Source of the DNA: SKHV01 sp963678565
GTDB taxonomy: Bacteria; Bacteroidota; Bacteroidia; Bacteroidales; Prolixibacteraceae
NCBI GenBank assembly: GCA_963678565.1
Contig: OY782875.1
Coordinates: 3,472,001 to 3,536,000, forward strand
Direction: 5' to 3'
Length of the DNA: 64,000 nucleotides
Positions 26,059-35,078 of the stretch are shown here, piece by piece. The notes under the pieces are model-generated. The model did no database searches and was not told where the DNA came from. It saw only the letters and a program-made list of their open reading frames with translations. The position numbers and the translations under genes are program-made. How positions within the stretch are numbered: the stretch's first letter is position 1; each line of letters opens with the position of its first letter.

Positions 26059-26562
26059 ATGAGAATTTATTTAATTGGATACATGGGAAGCGGAAAGTCA
26101 ACTGTTGGGAAAGGGTTGGCCAAAGCATTGAATTTAGATTTTATCGATCTTGACAATTATATAGAAAGCAGAAACCACCGAACAATACCTACCATTTTTG
26201 AACAAGATGGAGAGGATGGATTTAGGAAATTAGAACAGAAAGCATTACATGAAGTTTCAGAATTTGAAAACATCATTATTGCAACCGGAGGTGGAGCACC
26301 ATGTTTTTTCGACAACATGGAGTTGATCAAAAAAACAGGAAAATCTCTCTACTTGAACGGTACACCGAGAATTTTAGCCGAACGTTTAAGACGTTCAAAA
26401 ACAGAACGACCATTGATCAAAGGAAAATCGGAAAAAGAATTAATTTCATTTATTCATGAAACACTAGAGAAACGAAGTAAGTGGTACAAACAAGCCGATG
26501 TTGTTTTTGATTTCGATCATGATATTTCTATTGAAGAAACAAAACATGCGCTTGGCGTGTAA
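26059..26562 (+). CDS. aroK: Shikimate kinase
   Basis: 167 residues. It phosphorylates shikimate at the 3-OH using ATP in aromatic amino acid synthesis. Features in order: P-loop GYMGSGKSTVG (7-17), shikimate-binding DLDNYIE (about 32-38), GFRKLEQKALHEV, ATGGGAPCF (Walker B-like, about 76-84), and the LID arginines in ERLRRSKTERPLIKGK. The length is normal. It lies 16 bases after parC, so it is probably the last gene of the parE-parC transcript, an arrangement that carries no evident functional link. There is no strong terminator right after it. Confidence 0.94.
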   Translation: MRIYLIGYMGSGKSTVGKGLAKALNLDFIDLDNYIESRNHRTIPTIFEQDGEDGFRKLEQKALHEVSEFENIIIATGGGAPCFFDNMELIKKTGKSLYLNGTPRILAERLRRSKTERPLIKGKSEKELISFIHETLEKRSKWYKQADVVFDFDHDISIEETKHALGV

Positions 26563-26749
26563 AATTTACAAACCAAGTTCACTTTTTTCCACATAATTAA
26601 AAGACAATTCAAACCACAAACACCTCCAATTAAGAATCTTTCAGCATTTTCTTAAAATAAATAATTTTTATTGTAAGGATCTTTAAAATGTTTCGTCTTT
26701 ACAGCCAAAGCATTTTTACGAGATTCTAATTAATTTTAATTTAAAGATT

Positions 26750-27466
26750 ATGATAAAAATTATAAAATCCCTTCCTGCTATTTTAATAGCAAGTACCCTC
26801 GTATTTTATAGTTGCGACAGCGACGATGATATGGACATGAATGAGCCTTACATGGATGTAATGGCTAGTGAAGTAAAAACGAACTTAATAGACGATGCAT
26901 CGATTTCGCCTTACGACGCAATTTTTGATGTTTCTCCTTATTACAGCGAAGGACATCTACCATTTGCAACCAGCACAGGTAGTGTTGATGGTCTGGAAGC
27001 GATACTTGACGATTTAGATAAGAGCAAAAACTATTTGGTTTATTGTCATGCCGATGGACCATCGATGGCTGGTGCTCAATTATTAGAAGATGCTGGTTTT
27101 ATGCATGTTTATCGTTTAGAAGGAAACTATGCTGCTTGGGATCAGGTTTCATTCGAAGATATCATGGCCGCCAAAACAAAAGCAAAAATTGACGCAAGTG
27201 AATTCATGGCAATTTTCGATGTATCGCCTCATTATGAGGAAGGCCATTTACCGGGTGCAACTAATGCTAATGCATCTGCAGGTGGAACTGCACTTTCGAA
27301 GCTAATTGCAGACATGGATAAAAATAAAACCTACTTGGTTTATTGTCATGCGGATGGACCATCAATAGCTGGTGCGCAATTAATGGAAGACGAAGGCTTT
27401 ATGAATGTTTATCGTTTAGAAGGCAATTATGGTGCATGGCTTGCTGCAGGCTATATGGTGGAATAG
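26750..27466 (+). CDS. Lipoprotein with two tandem rhodanese-like domains
   Basis: 238 residues. The N-terminus is a lipoprotein-type signal with Cys22 (LVFYSCDSDDD), followed by an acidic stretch typical of Bacteroidota surface or periplasmic lipoproteins. Two rhodanese-like repeats follow: FDVSPYYSEGHLP...VYCHADGPS and FDVSPHYEEGHLPGA...VYCHADGPS. The candidate persulfide-carrying cysteines are Cys99 and Cys199, exactly 100 residues apart, and both keep a Cys-x5-Ser loop (CHADGPS). The repeats are also very similar at the DNA level, which points to a recent or constrained internal duplication. The role could be periplasmic sulfur or thiosulfate transfer, but no partner genes are adjacent. 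It is monocistronic, ended by the hairpin at 27517-27550. Confidence 0.85.
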   Translation: MIKIIKSLPAILIASTLVFYSCDSDDDMDMNEPYMDVMASEVKTNLIDDASISPYDAIFDVSPYYSEGHLPFATSTGSVDGLEAILDDLDKSKNYLVYCHADGPSMAGAQLLEDAGFMHVYRLEGNYAAWDQVSFEDIMAAKTKAKIDASEFMAIFDVSPHYEEGHLPGATNANASAGGTALSKLIADMDKNKTYLVYCHADGPSIAGAQLMEDEGFMNVYRLEGNYGAWLAAGYMVE

Positions 27467-27516
27467 TTTTCATTTTGATTTAAATTCGATTAAATACTCG
27501 TTTAACAGTATAAAAC

Positions 27517-27550
27517 AAAAGCGGCGATACAAAATTGTATCGCCGCTTTT
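27517..27550. terminator. Strong bidirectional terminator
   Basis: Two 16-base arms (27517-27532 and 27535-27550), AAAAGCGGCGATACAA and its exact inverse, two bases apart, between the convergent rhodanese gene and nrdJ. Confidence 0.9.
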
Positions 27551-27569
27551 TAATATCATTCATTAAAGA

Positions 27570-30134
27570 TTATCCACATTTTGAATGTCCACAGTCGGGA
27601 CAAGTTAAACAACCTTCTTGGTAGATTACATTTGTAGATTCGCAATTTGAACAAGCCATTCCTTCGGCAACTGTTCCATCAGGAATATATTTCTTAAGTG
27701 CTCTTGCCACTCCTGCTTTCCAAGTATTAATTGATTCATCGTTCAATTGAAGACTTGAAATCAGTTCAACAGTTTTATGAATTGCCATTCCATGACGTAA
27801 AGTTCCAGAAATTAATTTTGCATAGTTCCAGAATTCAGGATCAAACTTATGCGACAATCCTTCCATTGTTGTTTTGTACCCACGTTTGTTGGTATACTGG
27901 AAATCATATCGAGTTTCTTCCTCATTTTTCTTTTTGATAATTTTACCACTATTTACCGATCGAGGAATCAACAAACCTTCTTCGTCGTCAGCCAAACCAG
28001 TAAAAATTTCATACGGACGCCCTTCAATTAAACCAATAAAAGCAATCCATTTCTCACGGTTGTTTTGGAAACGAACTACATCTGCATCAAGTTCATACGG
28101 ACGTTTACTTGGGAAACCGGGTACAATATCGTTACCTTTTTCTTTCTTCTTTTTATCAGAAATTAAAACTCCCGAACGAGAACCATCACGATAAACCGTA
28201 ACACCTTTACAACCCGACTTCCATGCTTCCATATAAACTTTGCCTACAAGCTCTTCATTTACATCTTCAGGCATGTTAATGGTTACACTAATTGAGTGGT
28301 CTACCCATTTCTGAATACGCCCTTGCATGCGCACCTTACTCAACCAATCAACATCATTTGAAGTGGCTTTGTAATAGGGCGATTTCTGAATCATTTCATC
28401 TATTTCTTCAGAAGAATAGTGTTTGCTGATATCGTATCCATTAATCTCCATCCAAATTTTAAATTTATGATGGAATACGAGATACTCTTCCCAGCTATCT
28501 CCTACTTCATCGACGAAATCAATACGAACATCTTTATCGTTTGGATTTACTTTACGACGACGTTTGTAAACAGGTAAGAAAACAGGTTCGATACCCGATG
28601 AGGTTTGTGTCATCAAACTGGTTGTTCCTGTTGGTGCAATGGTTAACAATGCAATATTACGACGTCCGTGTTCAGCAAGTTCGTTATATAATTCTGGATC
28701 TGCTTCTTTTATTCTGTTGATAAAAGGATTGTTTGCTTCGCGTTCTTTATCGTAAATTTTAAATGCTCCACGCTCTTTCGCCATATTTACCGACGAGCGA
28801 TAAGCTTCTAAAGTAATTGTTTTATGAACTTCTTCAGAAAAATCGATCGCATCTTCGCTTCCATACTGAAGCCCCAATGCTGCCAACATGTCTCCTTCTG
28901 CAGTAATACCAACTCCGGTACGACGACCTTCTTCAGCTTTAGTTCTAATATTCCCCCACAAATTAAGCTCAGTACGTTTAATTTCTTCGTTCTCCGGATC
29001 TAACTTAATTTTATTGATTATCCCGTCAATTTTTTCTAATTCAAGATCAATAATATCATCCATAATGCGCTGTGCCATTTGCACATGATTCTTGAATAAT
29101 TTGAAATCGAATTTGGCATCTTCAGTAAATGGATTCTCAACATAAGAATACAAGTTTACGGCCAACAAACGACAGCTATCGTAAGGGCATAATGGAATCT
29201 CGCCACAAGGATTTGTTGATACAGTTCGATAACCTAAATCAGCATAACAATCTGGCACTGATTCGCGAATTATAGTATCCCAAAATAAAATTCCTGGTTC
29301 GGCCGATTGCCAAGCGTTGTGTACGATTTTATCCCAAATTGAATTGGCATCTACTTCCTTGGTGTAAGTTGGATTTTCAGAATTGGTAGGATAAGCTTGT
29401 GTATATGGAGTATCATCAACAACTGCTTGCATAAATTCGTCATCAATTTTCACCGACACATTGGCACCTGTAACTTTACCTTGTTCCATTTTTGCATCGA
29501 TGAATTGTTCTGAATCAGGGTGCTTTATCAATACTGAAAGCATTAATGCACCACGGCGACCATCTTGTGCAACTTCGCGAGTTGAATTTGAATAGCGTTC
29601 CATAAAAGGCACCAAACCTGTTGAAGTTAAGGCAGAATTTTTAACCGGTGATCCTTTAGGACGGATGTGCGACAAATCATGCCCAACACCACCACGGCGT
29701 TTCATCAATTGCACTTGTTCTTCATCTATCTTCATTACACCACCATATGAATCAGATTCGCCATCGTTACCAATCACGAAACAGTTTGAAAGTGATGCTA
29801 CCTGAAACTCATTTCCAATCCCAGTCATTGGTCCACCTTGCGGAACTATGTATTTAAAGTTTTTGAAAACTTCGAACAATTCTTTCTCAGATAATGGGTT
29901 GGCATACTTTTTCTCAACACGACAAATTTCTTTTGCCAAACGTCGATGCATGTCGTCTGGGTCTTTTTCATAAATATTGCCATGAGAGTCTTTCAATGCA
30001 TATTTATTTACCCAAACTCTTGCTGCCAAGTCATCGCCATTAAAATACTTTAGCGATGCTTGAAATGCTTCATCAGAAGTGTACGATTTTCTTTTTTTCG
30101 TAGCAACAGCCACTTCAAGTTTGTTCAGATCCAT
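27570..30134 (-). CDS. nrdJ: Adenosylcobalamin-dependent (class II) ribonucleotide reductase
   Basis: 854 residues. It makes deoxyribonucleotides by a B12-generated thiyl radical and works with or without oxygen. Landmarks: the first redox cysteine in VASLSNCFVIGN, the radical-site motif TNPCGEIPLCPYDSCRLLAVN, IAPTGTTSLMTQTSSGIEPVF, and a C-terminal zinc-ribbon/redox tail (CSNCESTNVIYQEGCLTCPDCGHSKCG). The vitamin B12-dependent type is indicated by the arrangement and the ribbon. No ATP-cone is apparent at the N-terminus. I found neither a cobalamin riboswitch nor an NrdR box in the ~290 bases upstream. It has its own convergent terminator. Confidence 0.94.
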   Translation of the reverse strand: MDLNKLEVAVATKKRKSYTSDEAFQASLKYFNGDDLAARVWVNKYALKDSHGNIYEKDPDDMHRRLAKEICRVEKKYANPLSEKELFEVFKNFKYIVPQGGPMTGIGNEFQVASLSNCFVIGNDGESDSYGGVMKIDEEQVQLMKRRGGVGHDLSHIRPKGSPVKNSALTSTGLVPFMERYSNSTREVAQDGRRGALMLSVLIKHPDSEQFIDAKMEQGKVTGANVSVKIDDEFMQAVVDDTPYTQAYPTNSENPTYTKEVDANSIWDKIVHNAWQSAEPGILFWDTIIRESVPDCYADLGYRTVSTNPCGEIPLCPYDSCRLLAVNLYSYVENPFTEDAKFDFKLFKNHVQMAQRIMDDIIDLELEKIDGIINKIKLDPENEEIKRTELNLWGNIRTKAEEGRRTGVGITAEGDMLAALGLQYGSEDAIDFSEEVHKTITLEAYRSSVNMAKERGAFKIYDKEREANNPFINRIKEADPELYNELAEHGRRNIALLTIAPTGTTSLMTQTSSGIEPVFLPVYKRRRKVNPNDKDVRIDFVDEVGDSWEEYLVFHHKFKIWMEINGYDISKHYSSEEIDEMIQKSPYYKATSNDVDWLSKVRMQGRIQKWVDHSISVTINMPEDVNEELVGKVYMEAWKSGCKGVTVYRDGSRSGVLISDKKKKEKGNDIVPGFPSKRPYELDADVVRFQNNREKWIAFIGLIEGRPYEIFTGLADDEEGLLIPRSVNSGKIIKKKNEEETRYDFQYTNKRGYKTTMEGLSHKFDPEFWNYAKLISGTLRHGMAIHKTVELISSLQLNDESINTWKAGVARALKKYIPDGTVAEGMACSNCESTNVIYQEGCLTCPDCGHSKCG

Positions 30135-30260
30135 AGTGATAATATCAAATGTGTTATTAAAGGGTATATTCTTATTTGGAGGGTGGTAACCTCATCATGT
30201 TCTTTACGAATTTAACACCAGCGCTGCAATAATTGCTCACAACAATGAAAATAGTTATTA

Positions 30261-30277
30261 AAAAGTTTTCAACTTTT
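30261..30277. repeat. Short inverted repeat upstream of nrdJ
   Basis: AAAAGTT-ttc-AACTTTT, seven-base perfect arms, in the ~290-base gap between nrdJ and waaA. It may be a weak hairpin or an operator; nothing else in the gap is recognisable. Confidence 0.35.
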
Positions 30278-30428
30278 CAATAAACAACTCCTGATATTCA
30301 GCAATTTAAGATTTTGTAAAAATGAAATTGTTTTCCGTTTTGGAAACTTATTTGAAAATTGAAAATATTTTATAATCCATTTTCAATGCTACACAGCATG
30401 ATTTTTGAGTTGAAAAAATTGGGATTAT

Positions 30429-31661
30429 TTAAGAAAATATTGTACTTAATATTAATTCGGTTGCTCCAATATTATCTTGTACATATTGAGCCGAATTTTT
30501 AGAAATTTTCTTGGTTGTTTCAGGATCAGTAAGTAAGCGACTCATAACTGCATTAAATTCTTCAACATTATTAATTGGGAAAGCACATTGGGCATTTTTT
30601 AATTCAACTGCTTCCTGAAATTTTTCGTAATTATTACCAAAAATGATAGGCATCCCAAAAGTAGCAGCCTCCAATATATTATGAATTCCTACGCCAAAAC
30701 CACCACCAATTACGGCAACTTTTCCATATTGATAAAGCGAGGTAAGTAAACCATAAGAATCGATCACGAGTACCTGCTTGTTACTTATATCTTCTCTTTG
30801 CGCCTTACTATAAGTAATTGCCGTATCGCCGAATAAATTCAAGATATTATTAATATGTTCATCGTTCACTTCGTGTGGGGCAAGAATTAATTTCTCATCG
30901 GGAACTTTACGCATGTATTGTGCTAGAATAGCTTCCTCGCACCGCCAAGTGCTTCCCGCAACAATCACTTTTTTGTTTTCTACGAATTTTTCAACCAAAT
31001 CAATTGAAGTAATAGAATCTACAATTTTTGCCACACGATCAAATCGAGTATCGCCACTAATGGTTACATTATGATAACCGATTGAGTTTAATAATTTCTT
31101 TGAAGTTTCGTTTTGAACATAAAAATGGGTGATGTATTCTAACATCTCGCTATACCATTTTCCAATTTTCTTAAAAAACAACTGATTGGGTCGAAATATT
31201 GCGGAGATATAATAGGTAGGAATTTCTCTTTCGTTTAATCCTTTTAGAAAATTAAACCAGTATTCATATTTTACGAAAACAGCCATTTCGGGCTCTATTA
31301 AATCTAGAAACTGTTTTACGTTTCGTGGGCTATCAGATGGCAAATAATAAACCCAATCGGCTAATTCATAATTTTTTCTTACTTCGTAACCAGAAGGTGA
31401 AAAGAAAGTAACTAATATTCTTTTATTCGGATATCTATCTTTAATATCCTCAATCACAGGTCGTCCCTGTTCAAATTCGCCCAATGAAGCACAATGTATC
31501 CAAATTGGATTTTGTTCCGTTGTAAAGTCTGCTTTTATTTTATCGAATTGATTCTTTCTACCACTAATCCAATCTTTGGCTTTTTGATTTCGAATAGAAG
31601 CAATTTTGATTCCCAATACAAACAAGTGTATTCCAAGGTTGTAAAAAAATCTGATTATCAT
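30429..31661 (-). CDS. waaA: 3-deoxy-D-manno-octulosonic acid (Kdo) transferase
   Basis: 410 residues. WaaA adds Kdo to lipid A precursor at the inner membrane. An N-terminal hydrophobic anchor (about 5-25) is followed by the hallmark IWIHCASLGEFEQGRPVIEDIK, where the catalytic Glu lies. The GT-B C-terminal half carries VIVAGSTWRCEEAIL, LAPHEVNDEHI, VAVIGGGFGVGIHNILEAATFGMPIIFG and the final helices. The length is normal. It is downstream of rnhA by 36 bases on the same strand and probably shares its transcript. No other lipid A gene is nearby. Confidence 0.94.
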   Translation of the reverse strand: MIIRFFYNLGIHLFVLGIKIASIRNQKAKDWISGRKNQFDKIKADFTTEQNPIWIHCASLGEFEQGRPVIEDIKDRYPNKRILVTFFSPSGYEVRKNYELADWVYYLPSDSPRNVKQFLDLIEPEMAVFVKYEYWFNFLKGLNEREIPTYYISAIFRPNQLFFKKIGKWYSEMLEYITHFYVQNETSKKLLNSIGYHNVTISGDTRFDRVAKIVDSITSIDLVEKFVENKKVIVAGSTWRCEEAILAQYMRKVPDEKLILAPHEVNDEHINNILNLFGDTAITYSKAQREDISNKQVLVIDSYGLLTSLYQYGKVAVIGGGFGVGIHNILEAATFGMPIIFGNNYEKFQEAVELKNAQCAFPINNVEEFNAVMSRLLTDPETTKKISKNSAQYVQDNIGATELILSTIFS

Positions 31662-31697
31662 TAGATGGTTTTAATTTCAATTACTTGCAACGAAGTA

Positions 31698-32159
31698 TTA
31701 GTTTTGGTTTTCATATCCTACATCGGCTTTTAAATTGCTGCCTGCTGCTGCTACTACTGCCAATCGATCGCATCTTTCGTTTTCAACATTATTGGCATGA
31801 CCTTTTACCCAAACAAATTTTACGTGATGCTTTTTATAGATTAACAAAAATCGCTCCCAAAGATCGCGGTTCTTCTTTCCTTTGAAGTTTTTCTTCACCC
31901 ATTGAAAAACCCATCCCTTGGTAACAGAATCGGCCACATATTTCGAATCGGTGTATATGGTTACCTCACTTCCTTCAACTTTAAGCAACTCTAAGGCAAC
32001 AATAACCGCCAGTAATTCCATTCTGTTGTTGGTTGTTAATCGAAAGCCTTCTGCAACTTCTTTTCGGTGTGTACCCGATTTCATTACGATGCCATATCCA
32101 CCTGGTCCGGGGTTGCCACTTGAAGCGCCGTCGGTATAAATTGTAACTTGATAACTCAT
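31698..32159 (-). CDS. rnhA: Ribonuclease HI
   Basis: 153 residues from ATG 32157-32159 (MSYQVTIYTDGASSGNPG). A TTG start at 32210 would add 17 atypical residues and overlap a hairpin. It cleaves RNA in RNA-DNA hybrids. The four carboxylates are visible: YTDGAS, MELLAVI (Glu), YTDSKYV and NERCDRLA. The basic protrusion GWVFQWVKKNFKGKKNRDLW is also present. A hairpin (32165-32188) and five Ts lie directly before the start codon, so the usual ribosome-binding region is within a structured element. waaA follows closely. Confidence 0.94.
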   Translation of the reverse strand: MSYQVTIYTDGASSGNPGPGGYGIVMKSGTHRKEVAEGFRLTTNNRMELLAVIVALELLKVEGSEVTIYTDSKYVADSVTKGWVFQWVKKNFKGKKNRDLWERFLLIYKKHHVKFVWVKGHANNVENERCDRLAVVAAAGSNLKADVGYENQN

Positions 32160-32188
32160 AAAAATGCCTGTGCAAAAATACACAGGCA
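32160..32188 (-). terminator. Hairpin with T-run between S46 peptidase gene and rnhA
   Basis: TGCCTGTG and CACAGGCA arms with an eight-base loop, followed on the minus strand by TTTTT and immediately by the rnhA ATG. It can end the peptidase transcript or act as a 5' structure controlling rnhA. Confidence 0.65.
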
Positions 32189-32242
32189 AATTTATAATGT
32201 ATTCTAACAATTCATTATAATCTTAGGACAAAATGAATCGTT

Positions 32243-34393
32243 TTATTTTATTATTGTCATTTCATCAATCAAATGATCTGCTCCGGCAAATTTATCAATC
32301 ACCCACAATACAAAACGAATATCGACATTGATACATTTTTGCAACTCATCTTCGAAAGCAATATCGCCACTCATTGCTTCCCAGTTTCCATCAAAAGCAA
32401 TTCCGATTAAGTTACCATCTCCGTCCATTACCGGGCTACCTGAATTACCGCCAGTAATGTCATTGTTCGAAATAAAACATGTATGCAAAGTTCCATCGGC
32501 ATCGGCATATTGACCATAATCTTTTGCAGCAACCAATTCTTTCATTCGAGGCCACACATCGAATTCGCGATCGCCCGGAATTTCCTTCTCAATATAACCA
32601 TCAACAGTTGTGAAATAATTATAGAAAACTGCATCGCGAGGATAATAAGGCCCCACCTGTCCATAAGTTAAACGCAAGGTTGAGTTGGCATTTGGATAGT
32701 AGTTCATGTCAGGATCCATTTCAAAAAGACCTTCTGTAAACAAACGATAACCACGCCTCATTGCTTTCCGATCATCAGCATTTTCATCACGTAATTCGTA
32801 CAACATGCCATACAATTCGTTTCCAGCAACAAAAATTGGGTCTTTCGCTAACTTTTTGGCCTTCGGATTTTCTAAAAATTCCATCCAATCTTCCCCAGAT
32901 GCAAATATGGATTTCGAGAAAATCTTGTTTGCCCATTTCTGGTAATCGCCTTTGTACTTGTCTTCAACCTCAGTTATAAACTCAGGATAGTATTTAGGAT
33001 CGACATATTGCACATATATTTTAGTTAACTCAGCAACTATTTTTGAATCGGTTTCCGCATCAAAATCTTTAAAATATACTTCTGCTGCATTTTTTGCTTT
33101 AGCAATAGCTGCCGAAATTTGCTCTTCATCCTCAGATTCTAGTGCATCCAACAATCGACCTTGACGGTACGCATTTAAAAAGGATTCGGGACCAGCAAGT
33201 AACGCCTCAACCAAATAGGCGTAAGCAATATCGTCGTCATCATTTTGATAGGCATTATTAATCGAATCAACTACACCACCATATTTAGCAGCACGCTCAG
33301 GATCGGCATTTACCCACTCGTTGAACTCATCTTCAATTTCTTTTTTCTTATCAACAACTTTTAGGCGGTCTAAACCTTTGTTCTGACCAATGCTGTACTT
33401 GTAGTAATTTGAACTACGTGCATGCTTACTTGCATACTGAATCGTTTCTTTATCGCCTTTTGACATATAATCGGCAATTACTTCCAATTTTTTAGCGCGA
33501 ACATTTATACGCGATGTGTTGGTAATATCCATCGTTGCTTTAACTCCTTCAGAAGTTAAATAACGATCGGTACTTCCTGGATATCCCATCACCATCGTGA
33601 AATCATCTTCATCGTAACCTTTCAACGAAATTGGTAAGAAATGTTTTGGTTCGTAAGGCACATTTTCTTCAGAATATTCAGCAGGAGTTCCATCGGGACT
33701 TGCATAAATACGGAACATTGAGAAATCACCCGTATGACGTGGCCACATCCAGTTATCGGTGTCGCCACCAAACTTTCCAATAAAATGAGGAGGTGTGCCT
33801 ACCAAGCGAACATCCTTAAAAGTTTCGGTAACAAATAAGAAATAACGATTATTCTCGAACATACTTTTGATTGCAATTGAGTAGGTCGAATCAACTTCGG
33901 TGGTTGATTTAATTTCATCAATTGCCGAAGCGATTGAATCATTTCGCACCTCTTCACTCATATCATCAGTTACCGATTCAAGAACTTGGTCAGTAATTTC
34001 AGTAGCACTAATCAAAAAAGTAACTGTTTTTCCTTGTACAGGCAATTCAGCCTCGTAATTCTCGGCCCAGAAACCATTTTTGAGATAATTATTTTCTTCT
34101 GTTGAAAGCGATTGAATATCGCCATAACCACAGTGATGATTGGTTAAAAACAATCCATTGGGAGATACTAATTCTCCTGTACATGAACCGTAATCTAATG
34201 CTATAATCGCATCTTTTATGCTTGAAGAATTAATGTTGTAAATATCTTCAGCACTTAATGTTGCACCCATTGAATGCATTTCAGCCATATTGATTTTTGA
34301 CAGCAATGAAGGCAGCCACATCCCTTCATCTGCTTTTGCATTGAAAGTCAACACAAAAACAAAAAACAACAATAGAGTTCTTTTCATTTTCAT
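32243..34393 (-). CDS. S46-family dipeptidyl-peptidase, DPP7-like
   Basis: 716 residues with a signal peptide (1-21, FNAKA). S46 enzymes are periplasmic serine exopeptidases that release dipeptides in asaccharolytic Bacteroidota. The chymotrypsin-like triad is seen as LTNHHCGYGDI (catalytic His near 86), FGGDTDNWMWPRHTGDFS (Asp region) and GGNSGSPVMDGDG (Ser). The specificity residue that is Arg in DPP11 is Gly here (AFDGNWEAMSGDI), as in DPP7, predicting hydrophobic rather than acidic P1 residues. The long helical insertion domain (about 290-570) is present. It stands alone and is closed by the hairpin at 32160-32188. Confidence 0.93.
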   Translation of the reverse strand: MKMKRTLLLFFVFVLTFNAKADEGMWLPSLLSKINMAEMHSMGATLSAEDIYNINSSSIKDAIIALDYGSCTGELVSPNGLFLTNHHCGYGDIQSLSTEENNYLKNGFWAENYEAELPVQGKTVTFLISATEITDQVLESVTDDMSEEVRNDSIASAIDEIKSTTEVDSTYSIAIKSMFENNRYFLFVTETFKDVRLVGTPPHFIGKFGGDTDNWMWPRHTGDFSMFRIYASPDGTPAEYSEENVPYEPKHFLPISLKGYDEDDFTMVMGYPGSTDRYLTSEGVKATMDITNTSRINVRAKKLEVIADYMSKGDKETIQYASKHARSSNYYKYSIGQNKGLDRLKVVDKKKEIEDEFNEWVNADPERAAKYGGVVDSINNAYQNDDDDIAYAYLVEALLAGPESFLNAYRQGRLLDALESEDEEQISAAIAKAKNAAEVYFKDFDAETDSKIVAELTKIYVQYVDPKYYPEFITEVEDKYKGDYQKWANKIFSKSIFASGEDWMEFLENPKAKKLAKDPIFVAGNELYGMLYELRDENADDRKAMRRGYRLFTEGLFEMDPDMNYYPNANSTLRLTYGQVGPYYPRDAVFYNYFTTVDGYIEKEIPGDREFDVWPRMKELVAAKDYGQYADADGTLHTCFISNNDITGGNSGSPVMDGDGNLIGIAFDGNWEAMSGDIAFEDELQKCINVDIRFVLWVIDKFAGADHLIDEMTIIK

Positions 34394-34469
34394 TTTATAA
34401 AATATTAAGTCGTGTAAGTATTATGTGTATTGGATTTACTCAAAAATTACAATTCAACTCGAAAATTGT

Positions 34470-35078
34470 TTATTCTTCGAAGTTTAAAGACAATTGTTCA
34501 GACAATAAACGAAAGCTTTGTCGATGATAAGAAGTACTTCCAAAAGTTTCGATTGCTTTACGGTGCGCCTTTGTTGGATAGCCTTTGTTTTTTGTCCACT
34601 GATATTCGGGATGCTCCTGATCAATTTTCTTCATATAATCATCGCGATAGGTTTTAGCCAACACCGATGCTGCGGCAATAGATAAGAATCTACCGTCGCC
34701 TTTAATCATACAAGTATGTTTAATCTCGGGATAAGCATTGAAACGATTTCCATCAATCAACAATGCTTCGGGCCTCACTTTTAGTTGCTTTATGGCGCGA
34801 TGCATTGCTAAAAAAGAAGCATTCAGAATATTTATTTCATCAATTTCGTGGTTGTCGACAACGCCAACTGCCCAAGCAAGTGCTTGTTTTTCTATTATTG
34901 GGCGCAGTTCCTCTCGCTGCTTTTCAGAAAGTTTCTTAGAATCGTTAAGCAATTCACTCTTGAAATTATCTGGTAGAATTACAGCCGCAGCAAATACAGG
35001 TCCGGCCAAACAACCTCTGCCTGCCTCATCGCAACCTGCCTCAACAATTCCTTTTTCGTGATACAATGCCAAACTCAT
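34470..35078 (-). CDS. rnhB: Ribonuclease HII
   Basis: 202 residues. It removes ribonucleotides embedded in DNA and RNA primers. The active-site signature AGCDEAGRGCLAGPVFAA (15-32) holds the DE pair and GR(G/E) motif; a further Asp is in LLIDGNRF, and the last lies in ASVLAKTYRDDYM. The C-terminal HPEYQWTKNKGYPTKAHRKAI is the usual substrate-binding tail. The start codon overlaps the stop of the upstream glycosyltransferase by four bases (ATGA), so the two are translationally coupled. rnhA lies only 2.3 kb further on. Confidence 0.95.
   Translation of the reverse strand: MSLALYHEKGIVEAGCDEAGRGCLAGPVFAAAVILPDNFKSELLNDSKKLSEKQREELRPIIEKQALAWAVGVVDNHEIDEINILNASFLAMHRAIKQLKVRPEALLIDGNRFNAYPEIKHTCMIKGDGRFLSIAAASVLAKTYRDDYMKKIDQEHPEYQWTKNKGYPTKAHRKAIETFGSTSYHRQSFRLLSEQLSLNFEE

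Noticed and set aside
30135..30428. Possible cobalamin riboswitch or NrdR box upstream of the B12-dependent reductase
   Set aside because: No B12-box-like conserved segment or paired ACA...TGT NrdR motif could be found; only a small inverted repeat is present.
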